A DNA stretch of 64,000 nt from Pseudomonadota bacterium (GTDB lineage: Bacteria; Pseudomonadota; Alphaproteobacteria; Sphingomonadales; Sphingomonadaceae), in the NCBI GenBank assembly GCA_039818985.1, contig JBCBSU010000001.1:832367-896366 (forward strand), written 5' to 3'. Shown one piece after another: positions 18,393 to 29,067 of this stretch (positions are counted from its first letter, which is position 1; the number at the start of each line of letters is the position of its first letter). Under the pieces are notes generated by a model that saw nothing but the letters and a program-made list of their open reading frames with translations, was not told the origin of the DNA and did not search any database. The translations under genes were made by a program, and so were the position numbers.

Positions 18393-18481
18393 TCTGTTCT
18401 CCTTTCCGGACTCAATAGCCTTGTCGAGCAAACGCCTGTCACCGGCGTTTGTGCCAATCCCCTAGTGCATGGGCCGCTATG

Positions 18482-19687
<1,206 letters not shown>

Positions 19688-19720
19688 TCAGAGGCGATTC
19701 GTCCTTTTACACTTGCCAAT

Positions 19721-21565
19721 ATGCCTATTCGCAAACTTCCCGATGCGCTGATCAACCGTATTGCTGCCGGCGAGGTGGTTGAGCGGCCTGCCAGCGCGCT
19801 CAAGGAAATCATCGAAAACGCGGTTGATTCCGGCGCGAAGAACATCGCGATTCGTCTTTCGGGTGGCGGGCTGGAGAGCTTCGCCGTGCGTGATGATGGC
19901 TGCGGTATGACGCGCGAGGAAATGGTGCTGGCGCTGGAGCGCCATGCCACTTCCAAATTACCCGATGATGCGATCGAGCAGGTGACGACACTCGGCTTTC
20001 GCGGCGAGGCGCTGCCCTCCATCGCCAGCGTTGCCAAAATGCAGCTGACCAGCCGCACTTCGCAAGGCGATGGCTGGACGATTGCCATCGACCATGGCCA
20101 GAAGATTGCCGATGGCCCGGCGGCGGCGATGAAGGGTACCGAGATTGTCGTCTCCGATATGTTCGCCAAGGTGCCGGCGCGGCGCAAATTCCTGCGTACG
20201 CCGCGCAGCGAATATGCCGCGTGCAGCGATGTTGTGAAGCGGCTTGCCATGGCACGGCCCGATATCGGTTTCCGCCTCGAACATGAGGGCCGCACCGCGA
20301 TCAATGTCCAGCTGGATCAGGACAAGCTGGCAAGGGTCGCGGCGCTCACCGCGCGGGGGCTGGCGGAGAACAGCATTGCCATCCATCTCGAGCGCGAGGG
20401 CGTGACGCTGACCGGGGTGGCTGGACTGCCGACTTTCAACCGCGGTGTCGCCGATCACCAGTTCCTGTTCGTCAATGACCGCCCGGTCAAGGACCGGATG
20501 CTCACCGGTGCGGTGCGTGCCGCCTATGCCGAAATGCTGGCACGTGACCGGCATCCGGTGGTGGCGCTTTATCTCTCCGTTCCGGCGAGCGAGGTCGATG
20601 TCAATGTGCATCCGGCCAAGACCGAGGTGCGCTTTCGCCAGGCGGCGATGATCCGCGGCATGATCGTATCCGGTTTGCGCCGGGCATTGGATGAAAACGG
20701 TTTCCGTGCAGTCCAGCGCCCTGCGGAAAGTGCGCTGGAGCGATGGCAGAGCGAGCCTGTCACGCCTGATCCGTCATTCTTCTCCTCTGCGCCTTCTGGA
20801 CAGACGACCGGGGGGTGGGAAGGTTCCGCAGGCGCGGTGCAAATGGAAAGACACCATCCCAACCCGTCCTCTGAGGAGGAGGGGCCAGGCTATGGCGCCG
20901 TTTGCGAGAACCCGGACAGCTATGTCTATGCCGAGCCGCTGGGCCGTGCCGAACCGTCCACCGCGCCCGTCCCGCAGGCGATTGAACACCCGCTCGGTGT
21001 CGCGCGCGGGCAGGTGGACAAGACCTATATCGTCGCCGAGGCCGAGGACGGGCTGGTGATTGTCGATCAGCATGCGGCGCATGAGCGGCTGGTGCTGGAG
21101 CGGATGCGTGCGGCGAAACAGGGCACAACCATCCCGTCTCAGGGTCTGTTGGTGCCGGAGATTGTCGAGCTGGAAGAAACAGCCTGTGACCGGCTTGAGG
21201 CGCGGATAGAGGATATGGCGGCGCTGGGACTGGAAGCAGAGCGTTTCGGTCCGACCGCGATGGCGGTGCGCGCGGTTCCGGCGATGCTGAAAAAGGTTGA
21301 TATTGCCCGGCTGATGCAGGACCTTGCCGATGAGTTGGCTGGTCTGGGCGATATGCTCAGCCTCAACGAGCGGATCGAGCACGTCGCCGCGACAATGGCC
21401 TGCCATGGATCGGTGCGGGCCGGACGGGTGCTGAATGTCGCAGAAATGAATGCGCTCTTGCGCGAGATGGAGCAGACCCCACATTCAGGGCAGTGCAATC
21501 ATGGCCGGCCGACATGGGTCAAGCTGGCGCATGATGATATCGAGAAATTGTTCGGGAGGAAATGA
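19721..21565 (+). CDS. mutL: DNA mismatch repair protein MutL
   Basis: The start is the ATG at 19721 giving MPIRKLPDALINRIAAGEVV; the frame is open further upstream but that part is not conserved. The product has 614 residues. The N-terminal GHKL ATPase motifs are NAVDSGA, DDGCGM and GFRGEALPSIA. The C-terminal dimerisation domain carries DQHAAHERLVLE, which fits the metal-binding endonuclease motif DQHA(X)2E(X)4E, and ACHGSVRAGR and CNHGRPTW. This MutL is therefore predicted to nick DNA itself, as expected where MutH is absent. The linker (residues ~350-390) includes a palindromic repeat-like insertion in frame. The stop overlaps the start region of the next gene. Confidence 0.96.
   Translation: MPIRKLPDALINRIAAGEVVERPASALKEIIENAVDSGAKNIAIRLSGGGLESFAVRDDGCGMTREEMVLALERHATSKLPDDAIEQVTTLGFRGEALPSIASVAKMQLTSRTSQGDGWTIAIDHGQKIADGPAAAMKGTEIVVSDMFAKVPARRKFLRTPRSEYAACSDVVKRLAMARPDIGFRLEHEGRTAINVQLDQDKLARVAALTARGLAENSIAIHLEREGVTLTGVAGLPTFNRGVADHQFLFVNDRPVKDRMLTGAVRAAYAEMLARDRHPVVALYLSVPASEVDVNVHPAKTEVRFRQAAMIRGMIVSGLRRALDENGFRAVQRPAESALERWQSEPVTPDPSFFSSAPSGQTTGGWEGSAGAVQMERHHPNPSSEEEGPGYGAVCENPDSYVYAEPLGRAEPSTAPVPQAIEHPLGVARGQVDKTYIVAEAEDGLVIVDQHAAHERLVLERMRAAKQGTTIPSQGLLVPEIVELEETACDRLEARIEDMAALGLEAERFGPTAMAVRAVPAMLKKVDIARLMQDLADELAGLGDMLSLNERIEHVAATMACHGSVRAGRVLNVAEMNALLREMEQTPHSGQCNHGRPTWVKLAHDDIEKLFGRK
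20776..20886. repeat. Repeat-like insertion inside the mutL linker
   Basis: This segment encodes a low-complexity stretch (SSAPSGQTTGGWEG...PNPSSEEEGPG) between the two MutL domains. Its DNA has the Pro/Gly/Glu-coding, C- and G-run style (e.g. catcccaacccgtcctctga, with cctc/gagg arms) of the palindromic elements seen in glyS. It keeps the frame open and sits in a disordered linker. Assignment to a repeat family is by eye. Confidence 0.45.
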
Positions 21566-21567
21566 CG

Positions 21568-22140
21568 ATGCGGACTATGGCGATCACTCTGGTGTTGGGC
21601 GGTGCCCTGCTGGTTGGTGCCTGCGCCAAGCAGGAGCCGATTACCGAGGAGGAATTGCAGCGTCTGCCCGATCTGCCAAGCCCCACCACCGATGAGCCCG
21701 ATACCGCGCCGGTGGAGGACGAACAGGCCGCCGCCGAGACCGAACAGTCCGAAGGCGATGGCCCGGCCTTGCAGGCGATTGCGCTGGGTGAAGCCGATGA
21801 TGCCGTCGAAGCGGGCCTTGGCTGTGCCTATATCAACTCTGACAACGAGACGCTGTTCCTGGCCTCGGCACCTACGGAGACCGACAGCGCCGCCAGCGCT
21901 GCCGTCAAGCTCAACGATACAATCGTGGCACTGACCGCCGAAACACTGGGCGGCTATGGGGCGCTGCAACAGGGCGGTGTCTATGCCAGCGAGGCGCTCA
22001 GCGTCACCATTGAGCGCGCCAGCAGCGAAGGCGAGACCGTGGGCATCGAGACAATGGAATGGCCCGCCTCGCTCAGCGTATCGCAGGATGAGGGTGGCAC
22101 AACCGTCTATGAAGGCGGCCGCTATAGCTGTGGCGCTTAG
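21568..22140 (+). CDS. Predicted lipoprotein of unknown function
   Basis: The ATG at 21568 has a GGGAGG site 7 bases upstream, so it is preferred over the ATG at 21562 that overlaps the mutL stop. The product has 190 residues. A signal peptide ends in the lipobox LVGAC, so Cys is lipidated and the protein anchored in a membrane. A Pro/Glu/Asp-rich spacer of about 50 residues leads to a compact domain (GLGCAYINSDNETLFLASAP ... EGGRYSCGA) with two cysteines that could form a disulfide. I do not recognise the family. It is coupled to mutL by position only. Confidence 0.7.
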   Translation: MRTMAITLVLGGALLVGACAKQEPITEEELQRLPDLPSPTTDEPDTAPVEDEQAAAETEQSEGDGPALQAIALGEADDAVEAGLGCAYINSDNETLFLASAPTETDSAASAAVKLNDTIVALTAETLGGYGALQQGGVYASEALSVTIERASSEGETVGIETMEWPASLSVSQDEGGTTVYEGGRYSCGA

Positions 22141-22149
22141 GCGCGGACC

Positions 22150-22620
22150 CTAATCCTCATCGCTGATCGGCGCCTCGGGATCGCGTACCGCGATCAGCCC
22201 GATGGATTTCATCCGCATCACCGGTTCGTCATTCTGGTTGAACACCGTCAGTTCGCCTTGCATGCTGCCCATTTCCGGGCGGCTGCGCGAGCGTCGTTTG
22301 GAAAGGGTCGTGCTCTCACAGCGCAGCATATCACCGGGATAGACCGGTTTGAGCCAGCGAATCTCGTCGACGCCGGGTGAGCCGAGCCCCGCCTGGCGGT
22401 TGACCTTCATATTTTCCACCATCATTCGCATCGCCATCGCGCATGTATGCCAGCCACTGGCCGATATCCGGCCGAAATGGGTCTTGGCCGCCGCCTCGTC
22501 ATCGAGATGAAAGGGCTGAGGATCATATTTCTGCGCAAATTCGAGGACTTCTTCGCGGGTGACCCGGTAATGGCCAAAACTGTGGCTTGCGCCGACTTCT
22601 ATGTCTTCGAAATGGATCAT
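22150..22620 (-). CDS. MaoC-like acyl dehydratase
   Basis: A 156-residue single hot-dog-fold domain. The (R)-hydratase signature is visible as YDPQPFHLDDEAAAKTHFGRISASGWHT, with catalytic Asp and His in the positions used by MaoC/PhaJ enzymes to hydrate or dehydrate acyl-CoA thioesters. Length is normal for a stand-alone MaoC protein. It is convergent with the lipoprotein gene, 9 bases apart, and about 50 bases downstream of the SbtB-like gene. The acyl substrate cannot be inferred. Confidence 0.88.
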   Translation of the reverse strand: MIHFEDIEVGASHSFGHYRVTREEVLEFAQKYDPQPFHLDDEAAAKTHFGRISASGWHTCAMAMRMMVENMKVNRQAGLGSPGVDEIRWLKPVYPGDMLRCESTTLSKRRSRSRPEMGSMQGELTVFNQNDEPVMRMKSIGLIAVRDPEAPISDED

Positions 22621-22670
22621 TGGCGGTTACTGCTCCATCATCATGCAAATAATGTTGGGGGGCGGCGAAG

Positions 22671-22979
22671 CTAAAAACGCTCGCCCCGGATTACCTCGAC
22701 ATCCCACATCGACAGAAGGAAGCCATATTTGGTCAGCATCGGGGCAATGGCCTCGGCAAGCGCCATCGCCCTGTCTTCCGCAGCTATTGTCAGAACGAAA
22801 ACCTTGTCGGTGCCCATGACCCGCTCCTCACGCCAATGGCCATCGCGCCCTTTGCCTTCGGTTACCGGGACAATAGTCCAGCCTGTGATCCCCGCCGCGT
22901 CAATGGCATCGGTGACGCGCTTCTGCAGTGCCTTGTCGGCGAGGATTTCAATCCGTTTGCGGATAACCGTTTCGATCAT
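22671..22979 (-). CDS. SbtB-like PII signalling protein
   Basis: A 102-residue product starting at the ATG at 22979, which overlaps the stop of the bicarbonate transporter gene by 4 bases. The pattern (IRKRIEILADKALQKRVTDAIDAAGITGWTIVPVTEGKG ... VFVLTIAAEDRAMALAEAIAPMLTKYGFLLSMWDVEVIRGERF) follows the ferredoxin-like PII fold. In cyanobacteria SbtB binds adenine nucleotides and inhibits the transporter SbtA. The C-terminal extension with a redox-sensitive Cys pair, present in some cyanobacterial SbtB proteins, is absent here. A longer open frame upstream is a shadow of the transporter gene. Confidence 0.8.
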   Translation of the reverse strand: MIETVIRKRIEILADKALQKRVTDAIDAAGITGWTIVPVTEGKGRDGHWREERVMGTDKVFVLTIAAEDRAMALAEAIAPMLTKYGFLLSMWDVEVIRGERF

Positions 22980-23968
22980 GGTCCGACAACTCCTGCGCCG
23001 CTGCTGAGATAGGCAGCAAATGCACTGATGACACCGATATTGATAAGTACGTTGAAGGGGAAGGTGATGCTCAGGGACATGGTCAGATAGATGCCGGGAT
23101 CGGCCTCTGGCAGGGCGAGACGCATGGCGGCGGGCACCGCGATATAGCTGGCGCTGGCGCAAAGAACGCCAAGTGCCGCCGCCGACCCTGTATCGAGACC
23201 GACACCGACACCAAGCGCAGTCCCGACCAGCCCGTTCACAATCGGCAGGAAGATCGCAATAGCGGTGAGACGCCAGGTGATGGCCCGGGAATCCATGATT
23301 CTGCGCGCCGCGATCAGGCCCATATCGAGCAGGAACAGGCACAATACGCCTTTGAAGCCGACTTCGAAAAACGGTTTGACCGCAGCAAAGCCGCTCTCGC
23401 CCGAAACCAGACCGATGGCAAAGGCACCGAGCAGCAGGACGATGGAGGAATTGGTGAGCACCTCATGCAGCATCTCGCCGGTGCTTTGTGCGCCGCCATC
23501 CTTGCTGCCCAGGCCGCGCGCCAGCAGCAGCCCGCTCAATATCGCCGGGGCTTCCATCGTCGCCATCACGGCGACCATATAGCCACCCGGCTCGCGTGCC
23601 TGTCCGGTGAGGATTTCCACTGCAGTGACAAAGGTCACCACGCTGATCGATCCATAATGCGCTGCGACTGCGCCCGAATTAATCCGGTCGAGCCTGCCGA
23701 AAGTCTTCAGCACCGCATAGGCGAAGAAGGGCAGCAGGAACCCGGCGGCTATGCCTGCGCCCAGCGCCGAGAGCACCGTTGCATCGAACCCCGATTTTGA
23801 AACCGCGACACCGCCTTTAATGCCGATAGCCGCCATCAGATAAAGCGACATCGCTTTGGCAATCGCTTCGGGAATGGCAAGATCAGAGCGCGCAAAGGCG
23901 GCCAGCAGTCCGAGCACGAAGAACAGGACAACCGGGGATGTGAAAGTCTGGATAGCGGTATCGAACAT
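22976..23968 (-). CDS. sbtA: SbtA-family sodium-dependent bicarbonate transporter
   Basis: The likely start is the ATG at 23968 (MFDTAIQTFTSPVVLFFVLG), giving 330 residues; the in-frame extension upstream is not membrane-like. About ten hydrophobic helices are visible in two repeats, with HYGSISVVTFVTAVEIL in the first half and small-residue-rich helices (AALGVLCASASYIAVPAAMRLALPEADP) in the second. This fits the SbtA/DUF897 family, which takes up bicarbonate with sodium. The downstream PII-like partner strengthens the call. In a heterotroph it may supply bicarbonate for carboxylases; that is inference. Confidence 0.85.
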   Translation of the reverse strand: MFDTAIQTFTSPVVLFFVLGLLAAFARSDLAIPEAIAKAMSLYLMAAIGIKGGVAVSKSGFDATVLSALGAGIAAGFLLPFFAYAVLKTFGRLDRINSGAVAAHYGSISVVTFVTAVEILTGQAREPGGYMVAVMATMEAPAILSGLLLARGLGSKDGGAQSTGEMLHEVLTNSSIVLLLGAFAIGLVSGESGFAAVKPFFEVGFKGVLCLFLLDMGLIAARRIMDSRAITWRLTAIAIFLPIVNGLVGTALGVGVGLDTGSAAALGVLCASASYIAVPAAMRLALPEADPGIYLTMSLSITFPFNVLINIGVISAFAAYLSSGAGVVGP

Positions 23969-24161
23969 CACGCGACCGGGTAGCGACCCGGCTGTTGCAT
24001 GTAAAGCGCGAGGCCGAGCGATTTCAATGGCTGTGCGATATGATCGCGTATTCACAGAATAGAGCGATATTGCCAGGTTATTCCGGCGCATTTCTTCATT
24101 GATTATAATATGAAATCTGTGTGATGATATTATAGTAAATTTTGCTGTTATAGGGGGCAAA

Positions 24162-27100
24162 ATGAGTTTTCATCAAGATAAACAGGCGATAATCCCAAGA
24201 TCGTTTGAATCTTCATCTAGGGAAATTCCACTAAGTCTTGAGCAACAGCTCGTCGATGCTGTTGAACGTGGACAAAAATTCAATCCTGACCATGAGTATC
24301 TGAGTTCATATCCTGATGATTACATCCGAGCGGATTTCATACGAAATTTGCTCCTCAACTTGGCAAAACAGCCTGGGCGCCCAAGTTTGGAGGATGTTGT
24401 ACTCACACCATTTGGTATTCATATTGGGGCAGCAAAGAAAATATCCGATGGCACCTGCATACCGCATGCCGACCCGACCAACTCTACTGAATGGTTGGCG
24501 GCGCCACGCGTCCCGATCAAAGGCTGCCTCGACCTGGCGCATCTGACTGCCGATGACGGAGCGCCGCTTCCGCCTCTTTTGCTGGAGTGGTGTGATTTCG
24601 AGCAGATCATTACGATGCGTGAGGCAAGGCTAAGTTCGGTCTCCTTCTATGGTTCGCGCTTTCCAGGCGTCTGCGTGCGCGACGCACACATTTCCGGTGA
24701 ACTCAATCTTAGTTTTTGCGGGCCGCCGCCCCATAAGATTGGCGGGCTGGAACAGTTGGAATATTTCCCATTTTCGGGACAGATTTTCGAGTTTTGTATA
24801 GACGAGAAAGAAAACAAGCGAATTGAAGATGAAGGAAAGTCGGATAAATCCACTGTCCCTGACTATTATATGTTCAAGGCGTTGGGTTCTTCTAACGAAA
24901 AGCAGAACGACCCATTGCCCCTGCCGCATATTCTACCAGAAAAATGTCAGATAAGCCCTTGTATATTAGACGCGCGAGCAGCAACGGTTCTGGGTTCGAT
25001 CCATATACAAAATTCCAATTTCTGCCGGAATCATGTCGAGAAGAACCCGTTTTCTCCGAGTGAGGGGAATATCAACTATGCGATAGAATTGTCCCACGCA
25101 CAGGTTCGGGATAGTATCGATTTTTCGCTGTCGGTTGTTCTCGGAGGAATCAATTTATCGTCAGCGGATATTGATGATGATATCTGGTTCAAATCCTCCC
25201 GAATATTTTGTGGCGGTGAGGATGCGGAATTTTCTTCAGATACCAGTGATAATGAGGTCGACCTCGGTCCCGCAATCAGGCTGCAACTCACAAAAATCGG
25301 TGGGCTGCTTGGAATTCGTAAAAATGAGAGTGGTGCAAAGCGCGAAGGCTTTGATCATACGCTTATCCGTGGCCCCATTCTCGGAATAGGAATACAGGCA
25401 CGGGAAATTTGGGTGGCTCGCGCTGTGCTTTGTCGAACATCGCGAGACGCGACTGCAATTTGGTGTCCAAAAGCAAATATAGAACAGAGCATTACCATTG
25501 GCGGGTATACAACTGAAGAATCCCATAACAGGGTTTTGGCCAACGGCGTTATCAGTTTTGAAAACGCATCGATAGGCAAGAATGTTGAGTTCCATCATGT
25601 CAGCTATGAACCAGCCAATCGCATCAGTCGTAGAGGTACGGACAAGCGCGGCGAATCGTTATTTTGCCCATGGTTTCTCAATCATGTTACACCGGACAAT
25701 CGCGATCTGCAGGCGACGGAAGGGGATTGCACCGCCCGCACTTTGAAAGATCTCGATGAAAAGTTGGTGGATCGGAAAAAACAGTACGCAGACGGCAAGG
25801 CACATCTTTACGGACTCGGGTTAACCGTTAGGGCGAAGGGCTTAAAGACCGGTCGTCGCTTTTACATTAGCTATTGTCATTTTGCAGCCTTGAACCTGCA
25901 GGCGGACAGGCCTCGAAAGCGTGCTGCCATCGACCTCTGGAAGTCAAGCCTGCACACCGGCTTCCGTATTGGTGAGCATAGCTATCTGGATGGCGCGCTG
26001 ATGCTGAATCGCTCAGAAATCAGCCGTGAGGTTTCAATAAAGTGCCGGCGGATCGAGACAGTTCGTCTAGCCAAAAACCCTTATTTGATATGCACCGCGA
26101 TCGATCTGAGTGGTGCACAGATCGATGGCGATATCAAGATCGGGACAAAATCCTCACGCTGGTCCTCTACAGACTTCAACTCAACCGTTAAAGGCGCAGT
26201 CATAATGGGGGGGATGAAAGTAAGCGGAGATCTACGCCTCAGCGGAATTGAGATCGACCTGGGTGCGTTTCAACGTCGAAGCAATAAAAAAGTTAGCCAG
26301 TCGGTAGAAAGCCTTCCTTCCACAGATCAACTCAATTCTGATAACGGAGCGATATTGCAAGGAGTCAGGATTGGTGAATCGGAACCCAAATTTGATCCTG
26401 CCGTTCTCGAGCTTGCTTCATGCAATATTCAGGGCGTGTTGCTGATCGACATCAAGCGCTGGACATTTCCCGCGAGTGATCAACCAAATACAAGCGAGGC
26501 TTATATTTGGTCTGAAATGCACCGCAATTTACAATTGGGCCGGCCTGTCAGTCACGCTGAACTCTCCTTTTACAAAAAAACCAAAATTGGCAAAATTGGC
26601 AAGGAAGATGATCCTATAAAATACGTAGAATATGATGAAAAATTTTATCCAATAACAGGAAAGTCTGCTCTCATTCATTCATTGAATGAACAAGCGGGTA
26701 ACCTGGATCTGAATACTGACAAAAAACGACGCGACTATTTATCCTTTTTTTGTGGCATTGTTGAGGGGCAGGGCGGACCTTTCTATATTGTGGACTGCAT
26801 CGATAAAGGCATTTTTGATGGCAAGAACCGCCCCAAGAAGCTGGAGTTGAAGCATGAGGAAATGCCGCCTGATATTCTGGAGAAGCTGAAACATGATACG
26901 GGCAAGCATCTCGATATCGACCGTTTGGCCTATATATTGGCATTCAAGCTCGGTGCGGGCGAGGCGGTCGCATTGGGAGATGGACTACTGAATGAATTGG
27001 AGGCGAAAGCATATTATGACGAGCTGCGGCCAATCGAGGAAAAAGCTGACGCAGCGTCGGGATATGAAAATGGTCCAGACGATCAAGACACCACCACCGA

Positions 27101-29033
27101 TGAAATTACCATCTCTTCAGATAATCAAGGCACAAATTCCGACGAAGTATCAGATAGCTTAAATGGGTGGAAATACACAGGCATAGTTCATTATGCAGAC
27201 GCTCTGTTTCTTGCTAATTTCCACCTTTATCCGGACGGAAAGATCGAGATGGTCGAAGATTCCGCGATTGCAGCGGGCCTTGATGAGGTCAAAAATACCA
27301 AAAAGATATTCGGATTCAGGGAAGCGCGAGTTCATCATGCGAGTTACGTAAATAGCTATACGGACAGTAGCCTGACCGTTCCGAAACTCCGCCAGCAAAT
27401 ATCGACATTGGTTGATACTTATTCAACATTGATTTCCGGGATCCGTGATAAAATCCCGAGCGAGAAAGATAAGGCGGCACGAAAGTATTTACAGGAAAGG
27501 GAGCGCGTAGTTACTGCTAATCTAGACCTTTTTAAAAATTCAAAGTTTGGAACTATATCTACTGAGATAAATATATATATCAGGGCTAAGGAATATATAT
27601 GTGGCATTTTTCACAGTTGCCGGAATGCGGTATCAAAGAGATATGAGTATTTGATTGCCACTATTATTCCCAACCGCGGTGATGCAGATTATCTGGTGGA
27701 TTTATCCAGCATGTCCTGTGCTTACCTGAAGGACAATAATGGACTAGGTTGGCGGTTTCAGCCCGGCTTGCGTCTGAAGGCGGCTGGCTTGTCCTGTGGC
27801 CGCGTCGAGGCAACTGGAGAAAACCCTGGGAGCAATTCCTTGAGTGCGAGCTTCATATGGGAAAATGCAGGAGACAACGGTAGTAACACTGATCGGTACG
27901 GAACGAGTAATGGCACCAGTTTGGGCGGTGCTGGAAAAAAACGTCGAGAATGGTTGGCCTATCAATATAGCCCCAAACCCGTTTTAAGGGAAAAATCGTT
28001 TTCCCGATTCATCAACCCGATAGCCCGTATGACCCATGTCAGCCGTGACCAATTCGTCCCCTATGCCTATAATATGTTTGCAGCGGCACACCAGCGCGCA
28101 GGGGAAAATGAAGAAGCCCAGGAGTTGTTGCTGGAACGGAAAAATATTGAGAACACTTTGGCGTTTAAAGACTTTTCAGCCAAACGCTCCCCATGGTTGA
28201 GGACAATGCTGACGCGAATATTCCTTAGGCCCGTCAAGGAAGAGCAAGGTTTTTCGATCATACGGACGGAATGGTTTGGCGTCCGTTTCCCTTTTCTCAG
28301 CCTGGCCTCGCTGTTCTGGTTGGCGATATCATCATTTGCTTTCTATGCGATAGGGTGGCGTCAATTCGGAGTTGAATGGCTTAACCGTTATACTCCCTGG
28401 GAACTTGCCGCTTCGAATTGGCAGATAATGATCTTCACCTTGCTCGGCCTGATTCTGATCTATCATTTCTTTGCCGTTTTCTTTGGCGTCGGAGCCTATA
28501 TATTCCGTTATGGATTCCGATATGCCTTGTCACCCTCTCGTGGTTTGGCCACTTTCGGCTTTTTCCTCTTGATAGGGGCTTTTTGTGTTCATGGTTTGCG
28601 CACTGGAGATTTCTGGTCCTATGACACGGATTGGCAGGCACTGACGCACGAGGTCTCCGGCCAGAACGGTATGACAAGGCTCGACCAAGATGTTGTTCTG
28701 GTATTGGACGTTCACTACGAACCCCAAATTGGTGATGATACCGGTATAAATGATGACGTGCGACAAATTGGCGCCGCGGGTATTGCTGCTGCGTCACCGT
28801 GCAACCTTGGCGTTAACAGCCTTTTGTACGCGGCCGATGTGTTTATCCCTTTACTTGATCTGGATCAACGGAAGAGATGTCGTATCAGGGACGTAGAAGA
28901 CAGCGATCAGCCAGACCCCTATCTGCATTGGCGATTCTTCAAAGCGCTGTATGAGTTAATGGGCTGGGTCATCACATCACTTCTGATTCTGACATTCTCA
29001 GGGGTGATGCAGAGAGATCTGCAGAAGCACTGA
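24162..29033 (+). CDS. Very large predicted beta-helix protein with C-terminal membrane helices
   Basis: A 1623-residue product; the ATG follows a strong AGGGGG site. Residues ~115-870 contain many degenerate repeats of the kind I-x-G-x-I-x-L-x-x-A-x-I, e.g. IDLSGAQIDGDIKIG, GMKVSGDLRLSGIEIDL and NASIGKNVEFHHV, as expected for a right-handed beta-helix. Residues ~1076-1130 look helical. The C-terminal part has an Ala/Glu helical repeat (PYAYNMFAAAHQRAGENEEAQ) and four membrane helices (~1377-1397, 1420-1448, 1460-1478, 1598-1617). This layout matches a family sometimes labelled membrane-associated oxidoreductase, but no catalytic or cofactor motif is visible. DNA is clearly AT-richer than both neighbours, suggesting transfer. 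Function unknown. Confidence 0.8.
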   Translation: MSFHQDKQAIIPRSFESSSREIPLSLEQQLVDAVERGQKFNPDHEYLSSYPDDYIRADFIRNLLLNLAKQPGRPSLEDVVLTPFGIHIGAAKKISDGTCIPHADPTNSTEWLAAPRVPIKGCLDLAHLTADDGAPLPPLLLEWCDFEQIITMREARLSSVSFYGSRFPGVCVRDAHISGELNLSFCGPPPHKIGGLEQLEYFPFSGQIFEFCIDEKENKRIEDEGKSDKSTVPDYYMFKALGSSNEKQNDPLPLPHILPEKCQISPCILDARAATVLGSIHIQNSNFCRNHVEKNPFSPSEGNINYAIELSHAQVRDSIDFSLSVVLGGINLSSADIDDDIWFKSSRIFCGGEDAEFSSDTSDNEVDLGPAIRLQLTKIGGLLGIRKNESGAKREGFDHTLIRGPILGIGIQAREIWVARAVLCRTSRDATAIWCPKANIEQSITIGGYTTEESHNRVLANGVISFENASIGKNVEFHHVSYEPANRISRRGTDKRGESLFCPWFLNHVTPDNRDLQATEGDCTARTLKDLDEKLVDRKKQYADGKAHLYGLGLTVRAKGLKTGRRFYISYCHFAALNLQADRPRKRAAIDLWKSSLHTGFRIGEHSYLDGALMLNRSEISREVSIKCRRIETVRLAKNPYLICTAIDLSGAQIDGDIKIGTKSSRWSSTDFNSTVKGAVIMGGMKVSGDLRLSGIEIDLGAFQRRSNKKVSQSVESLPSTDQLNSDNGAILQGVRIGESEPKFDPAVLELASCNIQGVLLIDIKRWTFPASDQPNTSEAYIWSEMHRNLQLGRPVSHAELSFYKKTKIGKIGKEDDPIKYVEYDEKFYPITGKSALIHSLNEQAGNLDLNTDKKRRDYLSFFCGIVEGQGGPFYIVDCIDKGIFDGKNRPKKLELKHEEMPPDILEKLKHDTGKHLDIDRLAYILAFKLGAGEAVALGDGLLNELEAKAYYDELRPIEEKADAASGYENGPDDQDTTTDEITISSDNQGTNSDEVSDSLNGWKYTGIVHYADALFLANFHLYPDGKIEMVEDSAIAAGLDEVKNTKKIFGFREARVHHASYVNSYTDSSLTVPKLRQQISTLVDTYSTLISGIRDKIPSEKDKAARKYLQERERVVTANLDLFKNSKFGTISTEINIYIRAKEYICGIFHSCRNAVSKRYEYLIATIIPNRGDADYLVDLSSMSCAYLKDNNGLGWRFQPGLRLKAAGLSCGRVEATGENPGSNSLSASFIWENAGDNGSNTDRYGTSNGTSLGGAGKKRREWLAYQYSPKPVLREKSFSRFINPIARMTHVSRDQFVPYAYNMFAAAHQRAGENEEAQELLLERKNIENTLAFKDFSAKRSPWLRTMLTRIFLRPVKEEQGFSIIRTEWFGVRFPFLSLASLFWLAISSFAFYAIGWRQFGVEWLNRYTPWELAASNWQIMIFTLLGLILIYHFFAVFFGVGAYIFRYGFRYALSPSRGLATFGFFLLIGAFCVHGLRTGDFWSYDTDWQALTHEVSGQNGMTRLDQDVVLVLDVHYEPQIGDDTGINDDVRQIGAAGIAAASPCNLGVNSLLYAADVFIPLLDLDQRKRCRIRDVEDSDQPDPYLHWRFFKALYELMGWVITSLLILTFSGVMQRDLQKH

Positions 29034-29067
29034 AGCGAAAGTCGTCAAACCATCTTCATTGTGCATA

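Noticed and set aside
22980-23342. N-terminal extension of the SbtB-like gene in the same frame
   Set aside because: It lies entirely within the SbtA coding region in another frame and is not PII-like; the ATG at 22979 overlapping the sbtA stop is the natural start.
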